NCBI GenBank assembly: GCA_963518665.1
Contig: CAUQKR010000026.1
Span: 1 to 14,075, forward strand
Length of the DNA stretch: 14,075 bases
Source: GN02-872 sp963518665
GTDB lineage: Bacteria; Patescibacteriota; Gracilibacteria; BD1-5; UBA6164
Direction of reading: 5' to 3'
Shown here: positions 6,168 to 14,075 of the stretch, one piece after another
How the letters are laid out: each line of letters starts with the position of its first letter
Numbering within the stretch: the stretch's first letter is position 1
Translations under genes and position numbers: made by a program
The notes under the pieces: model-generated
What the model saw: the letters and a program-made list of their open reading frames with translations, nothing else
Told to the model about the DNA's origin: nothing
The model's database searches: none

Positions 6168-7424
6168 TTATTCAGATTCTTTTATATCAGCTCAAAGTTT
6201 TTTTAATTTTTCTACAAAATTTTCATATCACCTATAAATATACTCAACATTTGTCACTTGAGTTTCTCAGTCAGCTATAAGTCAAGCTATAATCATAGCC
6301 ATTCCAGCTCTCAAATCCCAAGAAGTTACTGTTGTTCATCTAAGTTTATTTGGTCAAAAAATTATTGCTTGATGTGGATTTAAAATACCGATTGAAGCTC
6401 ACATTTTTTCTAGTTCTACCAAAAAATTTAATCTTCACTCAAACATCACTTCAAAAATTCTACTTACTCACTCAGCTTGACTTTGTAAAATTGCAAATGG
6501 AGATTGTAAATCTGTAGGAAATCCTGGAAAAATATTTGTTTGAAAAGAAACTGGTTTTATTTTTTCTGCTTTATAAACTCTAAGTTTATCATTTCACAAA
6601 TCTACTACCTCAACTCAAGCTTCTTTCAATTTTTCTATAAAAAAATATAAATCTTCAATTCTTGCATTTTCTATATCTAAAAATTTTTCTGAAGCCAAAG
6701 CTCAAATAACCATATAAGTTCCAGACTCAATATAATCTGCAACTATATCAAATTCAAAATCTGATTTTAGTTCAGAAACTCCTGAAATAATTATTTCATG
6801 GTTATATTTTACTTCAATATCAGCTCAAGCTTTTTTCATAAAATCGATTAAATTGATTACATGAGGCTCTATAGCTGAATTTTTTATAATTGTTTTTCAT
6901 TGTCTCAAAACATTTGCAACAATCAAATTTTCTGTTGCAGAAACTGAAAATCCAGAATTTAAAATTTTGTCTCAACTTTCAAGTTCTCAATTTAATTTTA
7001 TATCTTCTCCATTGAATTCATAATCATATCAAATTGTTTTTAATCATTTTAAATGATCATCAATTGGCCTTTTTCAGATTTTACATCAACCAGGAAATGG
7101 AATATTTATACTTTTGAAAAAATACAAAAGTGGAGAAAGCAAAAAAATAGAAGACCTGATTTTTTTTATTTTTTCAAAATGAAGGTTTGAATCATCCAAA
7201 TTTGAAGAATCCAAAATCAAACTATTTTCTACCCAAGAGTGTTTTACTCAAGCACTTTCTAAAATTTCCAAAAAAGTATTTACATCTCATATTTTTGGAA
7301 CTTTGTTTAATTTTACTTTTCCAGCAAGGAGTAAACTTGCACCGATAATTGGCAAAGCTGCATTTTTTGAACCACTAACAGAAACAGTTCAAGAAAGCTT
7401 ATTTTTTCATTTTACTATCAACAT
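6168..7424 (-). CDS. murA: UDP-N-acetylglucosamine 1-carboxyvinyltransferase
   Basis: 418 residues with TGA read as Gly, the usual MurA length. MurA moves enolpyruvate from PEP to UDP-GlcNAc, the first committed step of peptidoglycan synthesis, in the cytoplasm. Visible features: the substrate-binding 'GSKNAALP' with K20 and N21; the active-site loop 'PFPGGCKIGKRPIDDH' with catalytic Cys114 present (so fosfomycin-sensitive type by this residue); 'SVSATENLIVA' ; 'FPTDLQSPF'; and 'LRGTTVTSWDLRAGMAMIIAGL'. Several invariant glycines, including the second Gly of PGGC, are TGA. A divergent promoter region of 108 bases separates it from the phosphatase-like gene. No Shine-Dalgarno. Its presence means this organism commits to its own cell wall, consistent with the ftsQ-like gene nearby. 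Confidence 0.96.
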
Positions 7425-7455
7425 AATTTATTTTTTAACAAGTTATTTATACAAT

Positions 7456-7483
7456 ATTATATAAACAATTTGAAAAAAATAAA
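7456..7483 (-). promoter_or_regulatory. Probable promoter of murA
   Basis: Minus strand TTTATT (7483-7478), 16-base spacer, perfect TATAAT (7461-7456), 31 bases before the murA ATG. It overlaps the divergent promoter at 7470-7497, so the two may compete. Confidence 0.45.
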
Positions 7484-7497
7484 GTTTTTATTATAAT
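7470..7497 (+). promoter_or_regulatory. Promoter of the phosphatase-like membrane protein gene
   Basis: TTGAAA (7470-7475), 16-base spacer, TATAAT (7492-7497), 35 bases before the ATG at 7533. Confidence 0.6.
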
Positions 7498-7532
7498 ATA
7501 AAAAAATTATAAATAATTTTTAATTTAAAAAA

Positions 7533-9431
7533 ATGTTTGATATAAGCACAATTGAGGTTGATAACCAAAAAGAAAATATAGTTTTAAAAAAATCTATAAA
7601 CTTAGATAAAAACTTAGATTGTTTTTTGATGATAAGTTCTTCAAGCAATTCCTTAGCTGAAAATTTATTAAATCACTCTTTAGAAAGCATAATCGACAAA
7701 ATAAGTAAAGAAGAAACTTACAATGATTTTTGAATAGCTTTAGAAAATATAAATTCTTTTTTAAAAAACTGGAGAACAGATGAAGAACAAGAAGAAGAAC
7801 TTGATATGTCAATTGCTGTTTTAAATGAAAATAATCTTATGTTTTCAAATATTTGAAAATCAACAGTTTATTTGATAAATAAAAATTCTGAAATCATAGA
7901 GTTAACTGAAAGAGATGAAAATAAAAAATATTTTTTATTTATTTCTAGTTGAATTTTAGCAAATTCTGAAATTATTATTAGCTCAACTGTAAATATTTTA
8001 AAATATTTATCAAAAAGTGACATAATAGATTGAATGATTTTATCAAATGATATAGAGATTTTTAATAAAAATATAAAAAATATTTTACAATCTGAAATTG
8101 TAGAAAAAAATTGTATTATTTCTTCTCTAAAATATAAAAATGAATTTGTAGAAGAAGATAATTCAAAAATTGAAGTAGTAAAAGATATAGCAGTAAAAAT
8201 TCTTGATACAGAAATTTCTAAAAAAATTCTTTGAAAAACTTTAATTTTAAAAGATAAAATCTCTAATCAAAATAAAACTGTAAAAAATATTTTATTTTTT
8301 GTTTTTATAATATTCTTGATTTTTATTCTTTATGTAATTGTTGGTTGACTTTTTAATGCAAGTACATGAACTCAAGAAAAAGAAAAAGCTCAAGTCCAAA
8401 TCAGTGATGTAAATGTTTTAATTACTGATGCTAGTAAAAATGTTTCAAATCCTTGAATTTTTAATAGGAATATAGAACAAGCTGAATCAAAAATAAAAGA
8501 ACTAGAAGCAAAAAATCTTTATGCAAAAGATATAGAAAAATTGAAATCTGAAATCAATTTACTAAAAAAACAATTTAATAGAATAGAAATTTTTAGTTCT
8601 GGAACAAATAATTTAGTTTATTCTTCTGTTTCAAAAGATAACGAAAGAATTATAAAAACAAGCTGAAAAACTTATATTATCACAAAAAAATGAATTATTT
8701 GACCAATAGTTTCAGGAACAACTCCAAAAACTTATTTGTACAATTCTTTATGAGAAAATGAAAATTTTATAGATGCTTGATTCTTATGACAAGATATTTA
8801 TTTATTAACAAATACTTGAAAAATTATAAAATTTAATAAAAACTGAGTTTATTCATCATCTCCAGTTTCTTGACAAAAAACTTGGGAAGCAATCAAAAAT
8901 TTTGATACTTATAACTCTAGTTTATATGCTCTTGGTCAAGATAATCAACTTTATAAGCACCAAGGACTTTCTACAAGTTTTGCAAAATGAAATACTCTTC
9001 TGAAAGAAGCTGATGTAAAAAATCTTTGAGATATTCTTTCTATGGCTATAGACTGATGAATTTATTTACTAAAAAAAGATTTATCTATGGTAAAATTTTT
9101 CACAAGTCCATATAGAGTAGAAAGTCTAACTTTAAGTAAATTACCAGAAAATTATAACTTAGATGAAGGAAAAAGAGTTGAGTTAAAAGCTTGAATAAAT
9201 CTAAATTATGTTTATTTATTTTTAAATAATAAAATTTTTGTATTTAAACCAAATACAAATGATTTTAAAAGTACTAGAAACTTAACTTATATTTGACAAA
9301 TTGAAGGAGGAAATGAAGAAATTTTAGATTTCTTTGTTGAGAAAGATTGAGAACTATTTATTTTAAACGAAAAAGGTATATATAAAGTAAAATTTGTAGA
9401 TAGTGATGACAAGCTAATTTTACAACCTTAA
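7533..9431 (+). CDS. Membrane protein with degenerate PPM-phosphatase-like domain and C-terminal propeller-like region
   Basis: 632 residues with TGA read as Gly. The N-terminal 230 residues follow the PP2C/PPM pattern loosely: 'DCFLMISSSSNSLAENLLNHSLESII', then 'DMSIAVLNENNLMFSNIGKSTVYLINKNSEIIELTE', which matches the 'a.va.v....l..aNvGDSR.yl...g.l..lT.dH' block, then 'KYFLFISSGI'. The metal-binding DG and GD acidic residues are missing, so it is probably not an active phosphatase. A membrane helix follows at about 252-274, then a Lys/Glu-rich coiled coil at about 300-350, then 280 residues of short beta segments with repeated 'YLLTNTGKIIKFNKNG', 'LYALGQDNQLYKH', 'ELFILNEKGIYKVKF', like blades of a beta-propeller. 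It may sense or bind something at the surface. It has its own promoter and no Shine-Dalgarno. Fold calls are by pattern only. Confidence 0.6.
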
Positions 9432-9462
9432 AACTTATTTATAAATAAAATTTTTCAATTTT

Positions 9463-9486
9463 CAAACATTTTTTAAAAAAAGTTTG
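9463..9486 (+). terminator. Probable terminator of the phosphatase-like gene
   Basis: CAAAC (9463-9467) and GTTTG (9482-9486) close an inner T6/A6 stem with one mismatch, followed by CATTTTTTGATTTTTT. It is 31 bases after the stop codon. The 3' arm overlaps the -35 box of the next promoter. Confidence 0.45.
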
Positions 9487-9511
9487 CATTTTTTGATTTT
9501 TTAGATAAAAT
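9484..9511 (+). promoter_or_regulatory. Probable promoter of the bL25 gene
   Basis: TTGCAT (9484-9489), 16-base spacer, TAAAAT (9506-9511), 52 bases before the ATG. A second candidate, TTGCAA (9512-9517) with an 18-base spacer to TATATT (9536-9541), is 22 bases before it. Either or both could serve this ribosomal gene. Confidence 0.45.
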
Positions 9512-9563
9512 TTGCAAGCTTTTAAATTTAATTATTATATTTATTATTCAAAAACTTAGTATT

Positions 9564-10157
9564 ATGAAAGATTTAGTTTTAAATGCTCAAAAAAGAAATA
9601 GTGAAGAAAAACCAAGTGAAGTAAGAGCATCAAAAATGATTCCGGCTGTAGTATACGGAAAAAATAAAGAAAGTATTTCTATCAAATTAGATAATTCTGA
9701 TTTTATTAAAACTTTTAGAGTAGCAGGAAGCTCTCATATTATTTCTCTAAATGTTGAAGGTCAAGAAATTGACGTTTTAGTTCATGAATTTCAAAAAGCA
9801 CCAGTTACTGGAGATTTCTTACATGTTGATTTTTATGCTGTAACTAGAGGTGAAAAAGTTCATGCAAAAATAGCTCTACAATTTGTAGGTAACTCTCAAG
9901 CTGCTGCTGATGGGGCTTTAATACAAGAGCAAACTAAAGAAATTGAAGTAAAAACTTTACCAAGAGATTTAGTTGATTTCTTTGAAGTTGATTTATCAAA
10001 ATTAGAAAAAGTAGGTGATGTTATCAGAGTTTCAGATTTAAACATTTCTTCAAAATACGAAGTTATTAATTCTGCTGATGATGTTGTAGCTATTGCCACT
10101 GAAGTTAGAAAAGTTGTAGAAGAAACTCCTACTGAAGAAGCTACTACTGCTGAATAA
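9564..10157 (+). CDS. rplY: 50S ribosomal protein bL25, CTC form
   Basis: 197 residues. The N-terminal L25 domain (about 1-95) shows 'VRASKMIPAVVYGKNKESISIKLDNSDF' and 'VLVHEFQKAPVTGDFLHVDFYAV'. The C-terminal TL5/CTC domain (about 96-185) includes 'ALIQEQTKEIEVKTLPRDLVDFFEVDLSKLEKVGDVIRVSDL', typical of the long bL25 that binds 5S rRNA and also acts in general stress in some bacteria. An acidic tail (EETPTEEATTAE) ends it. All eight glycines use GGT, GGA or GGG and none TGA, unlike its neighbours. The start has no Shine-Dalgarno. It has its own promoter and a clear terminator. Confidence 0.95.
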   Translation: MKDLVLNAQKRNSEEKPSEVRASKMIPAVVYGKNKESISIKLDNSDFIKTFRVAGSSHIISLNVEGQEIDVLVHEFQKAPVTGDFLHVDFYAVTRGEKVHAKIALQFVGNSQAAADGALIQEQTKEIEVKTLPRDLVDFFEVDLSKLEKVGDVIRVSDLNISSKYEVINSADDVVAIATEVRKVVEETPTEEATTAE

Positions 10158-10171
10158 TTTTTTTCAATAAG

Positions 10172-10195
10172 AAAGAAAGTAGCAATACTTTCTTT
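10172..10195 (+). terminator. Terminator of the bL25 gene
   Basis: A perfect 10-bp stem, AAAGAAAGTA with TACTTTCTTT, closes a GCAA loop (GNRA type), followed by TTATTT. It starts 14 bases after the stop. Confidence 0.75.
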
Positions 10196-10220
10196 TTATT
10201 TAATAATAATTTTACAAAAA

Positions 10221-10544
10221 ATGAGAGTAAAAATTTTTTGAACTTGAGCTGAAACTCAAGAATTACTAGACAAAGTAAATAATTCTCTAGAAGATTTAGG
10301 ACTTTCTGATTTTATGGATATAGAAGTAACAGAAGATGAATCTCTAAAAAATGAATTATCTATAACAAAAACTCCAGCTTTAATCATTGAAGAAGAAGCA
10401 ATTGATTTCAAAGATACAATCTTTGAATGAATCATTCCAAGTGATGAAGAAATAAAATCTATGTTTATAAGCATTATTTGAGGAGGAGAAGGTGGATGAT
10501 GTGGTTCTGGTTCTTGCTGAAGTTGTAGCTGAGGATGTGGATAA
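10221..10544 (+). CDS. Thioredoxin-fold protein without the CxxC site, with Cys/Gly-rich C-terminal tail
   Basis: 107 residues with TGA read as Gly. The first 85 follow the small archaeal-type thioredoxin pattern ('thioredoxin_3'): 'MRVKIFGTGAETQELLDKVN', then 'LSITKTPALIIEEEAI' with the cis-Pro, then 'GIIPSDEEIKSMF'. In that family the G-T-G stretch is normally followed by the redox cysteines; here the position holds A-E-T, so the usual disulfide site is missing. The last 21 residues are almost only Gly, Ser and Cys, with four cysteines (GCGS, SCGSC, GGCG). These could bind a metal or iron-sulfur cluster, or take over the redox function. It sits between bL25 and ung with terminators on both sides. 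No Shine-Dalgarno. Function unknown. Confidence 0.75.
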
Positions 10545-10574
10545 AAGATTTTATTTAAAAAGATAAAATCTTTT
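10543..10574 (+). terminator. Terminator of the thioredoxin-fold gene
   Basis: AAAAGATTTTAT (10543-10554) pairs with ATAAAATCTTTT (10563-10574) around an 8-base loop, followed by TT. The first arm includes the last two bases of the TAA stop. The ung ATG follows only 21 bases later. Confidence 0.7.
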
Positions 10575-10595
10575 TTATTATCTAAAAAAATTTTT

Positions 10596-11267
10596 ATGGA
10601 AATAAAACTAGAAGCTTCTTGGCTTCAAATTCTAAAATGAGAATTTGAAAAAGAATATATGAAAAATATAAAAAATTTTTTATTAAAAGAAATAAAAAAT
10701 AAAAAAATAATATATCCAAATCCAAAAAATTTTTTCAAGGCTTTTGAAAAAACTCCTTTTGATAAAGTAAAAGTTGTGATTCTAGGTCAAGATCCATATC
10801 ACTGACCAAATCAAGCACAAGGTTTTTGTTTTTCTGTTAGTGATTGACAAAAACTTCCTCCAAGCCTAAAAAATATTTACAAGGAAATAGAAACAAGTCT
10901 AAATATAAAAATGTGAGATTCTGGTGATCTAACAAAATGGAGTGAACAATGAATATTGCTACTAAATTCAATTCTCACGGTTGAGTGATGAAAACCTGCA
11001 AGTCATAGCAAAATATGATGGGAAAATTTTACTGATGAAGTAATAAAACAAATCTCAGAAAAAAAAGAAAATGTAGTTTTTCTTTTGTGGTGAGCTTTTG
11101 CTCAAAGTAAAGAAAACTTGATAGACAAGAAAAAGCATTTTATATTAAAAACAACTCATCCTTCTCCATTTTCTGCTCACAGAGGTTTTTTATGAAGTAA
11201 CTGTTTTGTAGAGACGAATAAGATTTTGAAAAAAATTTGAGAAAAAGAGATTGATTGGAAGATATAA
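10596..11267 (+). CDS. ung: Uracil-DNA glycosylase, family 1
   Basis: 223 residues with TGA read as Gly, normal for Ung. It removes uracil from DNA as the first step of base excision repair. The catalytic water-activating motif GQDPYHG is at 64-70 (Asp66); 'GFCFSV' and 'LPPSLKNIYKE' follow; 'LLLNSILTVEGGKPASHS' carries the uracil-reading Asn124; the DNA-intercalation loop 'HPSPFSAHRGF' is at 188-198 with His188. Invariant glycines, including the G after PYH, are TGA. The start at 10596 has no Shine-Dalgarno and lies only 21 bases after a terminator. A weak TTTAAA/TATTAT pair (10554-10559, 10576-10581, 16-base spacer) would give an almost leaderless message. Partial read-through from upstream is the alternative. 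Confidence 0.96.
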
Positions 11268-11298
11268 AAAAGAATGATTTTAAAAATCATTCTTTTTT
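11266..11298. terminator. Bidirectional terminator between ung and the coiled-coil pilin-like gene
   Basis: Arms 11266-11281 and 11283-11298 form AAAAAAGAATGATTTT / AAAATCATTCTTTTTT. It includes the last two bases of the ung stop codon and lies 5 bases beyond the stop of the convergent gene (11304-11306). Confidence 0.75.
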
Positions 11299-11303
11299 AG
11301 TTT

Positions 11304-12938
11304 TTAATACCAAATAACTTGAATATTTTTACTTCATCTGCTAGATTTTTTATCTCAGTCAGAAAAACTTCAAAAATAATTTCAATATTTTGATTTCAAT
11401 TTACTTGGAAGATGAATTTTTTTCAAAGTAGGAGTATCAAAAAATGCTGAATCTCAAATTTCTTCTATACTATCAGGTAAATAAATCTCTTCTATTCATC
11501 TTTTTATAAAACCATACATTTCACAATATCAGTCAACTTTACTATAAGTTCAAGGAATAGATGTAACTTTTCTCCAAAAATAATATTTTGGAACTATTAC
11601 TTTTTTAGGAACAATTCTTTCTCATATCTTAAAATCATTCCAAATAGGATTATTTCTAGTATCTTTTCATTCAAGAATATCAAAATATAATTCAGATATT
11701 TTAAGATCATAATTTGATAAATTATTTCTATTTTTATTTACATATTGCTTTAAATCTAAAATATAATTATCAATACGTTCTTCAAGTTCTCACATTTTTT
11801 CAATTCTTTCATAATATGGAAGTTTTTTTATTTTTTCTAAATCAAGTCCTTCAAATATTTTACTATTTTTTTCTTTAATTATAAAATTAGGGTTATTAGA
11901 TAAATATTTCAAAAAGTATTCAATAGAATCTGGAAGTTTTAATTTAGATGAATTTAACCTTTCTTTTACTAAATCAGGATGTTCATCATTAAATAACTGA
12001 GAAAATAAAAACTCTCTTGGGGCAATATAAGATAACTCAAAAAGAGCCATTCCTATATATCCTAATCAAAAAATACTACAATCTTCATTTCCATGTAAAT
12101 TATATCATTGTTCAGTAAACCTTAAAGAAATATTTCCATTTTTTTCAGTAATTTCTTCAAAGAAATAAAAAGGCGTATATTCTAAACATTCATTTCCATA
12201 CATATAGCTACCCTTAGGACAATTTCAATCTTCATTTAAGTCTACATTTTCTAAACTATTTTCTAAATTTTCTAACTCTTTTATTTTATTTTTTAATTCT
12301 TCTTTTGTAACATTTGGCTTTTCTAAAAGTGATTTTCAACTATTTACTTTTGTATTAAAATTATTTATGCTCTCTTCTGTTTTATTTGTTTTATCTATTC
12401 ATTCTAAAACTGATACTCTTAATTTTAATTGATTTTTTAAGTTTTTTAATTCTTCATCTAGTTTATTATCTTGATTTTTATGAGCTATATTATTTTGTGA
12501 TAATTTATTATTTGAAGTTTCTAGTTCTAAAACAACTCTTGCAAAATCTATTTTATCGAGGTTATTAGCAAGTTCTATTCTATAAAATTTATTTGTCAAT
12601 GGATCTCTAGGTAAAGTAGGTAGTGAAGTATTTACTTTTTCCCATGCTCATGTTCAAAAAACTTTTTGTCATTTCTCATCTAAATCAAAATCTGGATATT
12701 CTCATTTTTTTGCTTTATAGATTTCTAAAGCTTTTTCTATATTATTCTTATCAGAAAACCTTCTCGCATCTCTTGCTTGACTTGTATAATTTCATAATGT
12801 TAAAAATGCTATCGTTGCCAATATCCCAATTATCACTACTACTATTATTAATTCTACAAGTGTAAATCATTTTTTATTCTTTCATAAATAAGAACTTACC
12901 CCCCCCCCGCATTTTGGCTTAAAATCAAGGTTTTTCAT
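11304..12938 (-). CDS. Pilin-like surface protein with coiled coil and LRR-type end; phase-variable, ON as sequenced (10-G tract)
   Basis: 544 residues with TGA read as Gly. From the ATG at 12938: a leader of 24 residues containing three Gly from the G run, a cleavage site KNKKG / FTLVELIIVV with G24 encoded by TGA and Glu at +5 (type IV prepilin class), a pilin-like stretch shared with the gene at 5759 up to 'LPRDPLTNKFYRI', then a Glu/Lys/Asn/Leu-rich coiled coil (about 130-245), a Cys-containing middle part ('NCPKGSYMYGNECL', 'GNEDCSIFGLGYIGMALFEL'), a helical region, and near the end 'EEIYLPDSIEEIGDSAF...LKKIHLPSKL', a BspA-type leucine-rich repeat (LRR_5). It probably sits in a pilus-like fibre or in the envelope as an adhesin; prepilin peptidase and assembly genes are not in this window. 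Terminator shared with ung. No Shine-Dalgarno. Confidence 0.85.
12899..12908 (-). repeat. Poly-G tract, 10 G on coding strand (phase-variation tract, ON)
   Basis: Ten G directly after ten codons from the ATG at 12938. Reading gives three Gly codons and the first base of GTA, and the frame then runs on into the prepilin. Losing or gaining one G would close the frame. Confidence 0.85.
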
Positions 12939-12976
12939 ATATTTACAAATTTAAATATTAATTTTCTATAATTTAA

Positions 12977-13004
12977 AGTTTAACTTTTAAAAGCAAAAAA
13001 TCAA
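12977..13004 (-). promoter_or_regulatory. Probable promoter of the coiled-coil pilin-like gene
   Basis: TTGATT (13004-12999), 16-base spacer, TAAACT (12982-12977), same placement as in copy 1. TATAGA nearer the ATG is an alternative -10. No terminator is obvious after the DUF4300 gene upstream, so read-through is also possible. Confidence 0.4.
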
Positions 13005-13040
13005 GTAAAAATATTTTTTTAGATTGACAAAATTATTTTT

Positions 13041-13985
13041 TTATTTTTTAGTTGTTTCTGGGTTAAATCTATATCATTCTATTAAATTATTATCTTCCAT
13101 CACAAAAGGACGAGCAGACTCTCAGCTAAAATCTACATCATATTTTTTCATCAGATAATCCGAAACTTCTCCTTTTGAGTCAAATTTCAAAACTTGATAA
13201 GGTTCTTGAAAAGCAAGTTTTTCTATAAATAAAAACTTATTATCTTTTGTAGGAACTAAAACTCATATATGTCAAACAAAAAGACTTATATCATTTTTAT
13301 CAATTGCATCTTGGAAAAATACAGAGATAACTTTTGCTTTTGTATTTGTAAACTCAACTCAGATTTTATTCCAATAATCTTGAACAGTTTTTACAAGTTC
13401 TTTTGTATCTTTTGTATTTGGAGATTTTATTTTTGAGAATAAACTTTCGAAGTTTTTTTGTTCTTCATTTGAAAAAATATTTTTAGAGTTTATAGAATCT
13501 TTATCAATAAAAAGTAAGCTTGTATCAGCTTCTGAAGGATTTTTTATTTTTATAAAATCTTTCAAAAGTGAAAAAGTTGTAATTCTACAATTATTTCATC
13601 AAAAATGTGGATTTTTTGAATTCCATTTTTCTTGGATAAAATTTTCATCATAAGTTGGAAAATTTTCAACTTTTGTAAAACTTGAAACAAGACTTTTATT
13701 TTCTATTGTTTTGTTAAAATCATCTACATTTTCAAAAAATTTTTTTATAGTTTCTTCTGAAAGTCAAGCATTTTCTAAAGCTTCTTTTGTTTCATTTTTA
13801 GAAGTTTCATCAGCCAAATTTGAAAAATTTATTTGAGTGAGAAACTCAGAATTATTTGTTTTTTCTTCTACTTTTTGTGGTTTTTGTACAATATTTAGAG
13901 TAGTCACAAGAATAACTACAATAAGGATAAAGAAAAATAACAAAAAAAGTCAAGCTATTTTTTTCTTATCTTTAATTTTTTCCAT
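13041..13985 (-). CDS. Membrane-anchored DUF4300-family protein
   Basis: 314 residues with TGA read as Gly. A short basic N-terminus (MEKIKDKKK) is followed by a membrane helix at about 10-30 (IAGLFLLFFFILIVVILVTTL), then an extracytoplasmic domain. Its blocks 'NLADETSKNETKEALENAGLSEETIKKFFENVDDFN', 'KNPHFGGNNCRITTFSLLKD', 'SVFFQDA', 'LFVGHIGVLVP', 'LFIEKLAFQEPYQVLKF' and 'YLMKKYDVDF...ARPFVMEDNNLIEGYR' fit the DUF4300 family of secreted or lipid-anchored proteins of host-associated Firmicutes, where the NCR motif, a GH(I/V)GVLVP and an EKLAFQ.PYQ block are conserved. That Cys/His set suggests a papain-like enzyme fold, but this is inference. Here the anchor is an uncleaved helix rather than a lipoprotein signal. 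It starts 11 bases after the stop of the gene upstream, so probably the same transcript, and is followed by the second pilin-like gene. Confidence 0.75.
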
Positions 13986-13996
13986 AATTTTTAAAA

Positions 13997-14074
13997 TTAA
14001 ATTATAAATTCTTTTAAAATTTTTCAATTTTCTATTTTTATTCCATCTTTCTGAAGTTTTAAAATTTTTTCTGG
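13997..14074 (-). CDS. C-terminal end of an unidentified gene, cut by window edge
   Basis: A minus-strand frame entering from the right edge gives 25 residues (PEKILKLQKDGIKIENGK, then ILKEFII) and ends at TAA 13997-13999, 11 bases before the DUF4300 start. One Gly is TGA. Spacing and composition fit a real gene end, but too little is visible to name it. The frame of the DUF4300 gene is also open to the edge, so an upstream extension of that gene is the less likely alternative. Confidence 0.45.
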
Positions 14075-14075
14075 G

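Larger units (their letters stand above)
12899..13033 (-). repeat. Duplicated leader/promoter block, copy 2
   Basis: The counterpart of 5721-5854. Its outer end is 8 bases from the stop codon of the DUF4300 gene, so the block starts almost exactly at the gene border. Confidence 0.85.

Noticed and set aside
9896..10474. Minus-strand open frames opposite bL25 and the thioredoxin-fold gene
   Set aside because: They overlap well-identified genes on the other strand and have no recognisable family pattern.
12386..12865. Plus-strand hydrophobic open frames that look like small membrane proteins
   Set aside because: They are antisense to the coiled-coil and N-terminal parts of the pilin-like gene; the Leu/Phe/Tyr richness is the mirror of Lys/Glu/Asn codons.

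Overview
This AT-rich, gene-dense window comes from a bacterium that reads TGA as glycine. Most genes are broken into short pieces under the standard code and become full length when TGA is read as Gly. The TGA codons fall on invariant glycines of YebC, MurA and uracil-DNA glycosylase, while TGG is kept at tryptophans. That is the code of Gracilibacteria and Absconditabacteria (SR1) in the Patescibacteria/CPR; the sequence alone does not settle which of the two. No tRNA, rRNA, CRISPR array or insertion sequence was seen.

Layout. 1-1950: the 3' part of a U32-peptidase-like gene, then yebC (+). 1978-3289: rbfA and ftsQ-like on the minus strand, converging on yebC. 3290-3661: a divergent promoter pair and rpsU (bS21, +). 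3668-4642: a PrsW-type intramembrane protease (-). 4723-5759: a pilin-like surface protein with DUF285/BspA-type repeats (-). 5906-7424: a small membrane protein and murA (-). 7533-9431: a large membrane protein with a degenerate PPM-phosphatase-like domain and a probable propeller (+). 9564-11267: bL25, a thioredoxin-fold protein with a Cys/Gly tail, and ung (+). 11304-12938: a second pilin-like surface protein with a coiled coil and a leucine-rich-repeat end (-). 13041-14075: a DUF4300-family membrane-anchored protein and the end of another gene (-).

The most striking content is the pair of pilin-like genes. They share promoter, leader, type IV prepilin N-terminus and about 90 further residues, but have unrelated C-terminal halves. 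Each has a pure poly-G run starting 30 bases after the ATG, in the leader peptide that prepilin peptidase would remove. One run has 10 G and leaves the 544-residue protein in frame. The other has 9 G, which brings a stop codon right after the run and leaves the pilin frame with no start codon. This looks like a two-locus phase-variation (contingency) system for surface proteins, caught with one gene ON and one OFF.

Other patterns. rpsU is the only gene of the 13 with a visible start that has a strong Shine-Dalgarno sequence. Predicted promoters nearly all have 16-base spacers. In at least three places the -35 box of one gene lies inside the terminator hairpin of the gene before it. Convergent genes share bidirectional hairpins that in two cases contain stop codons.
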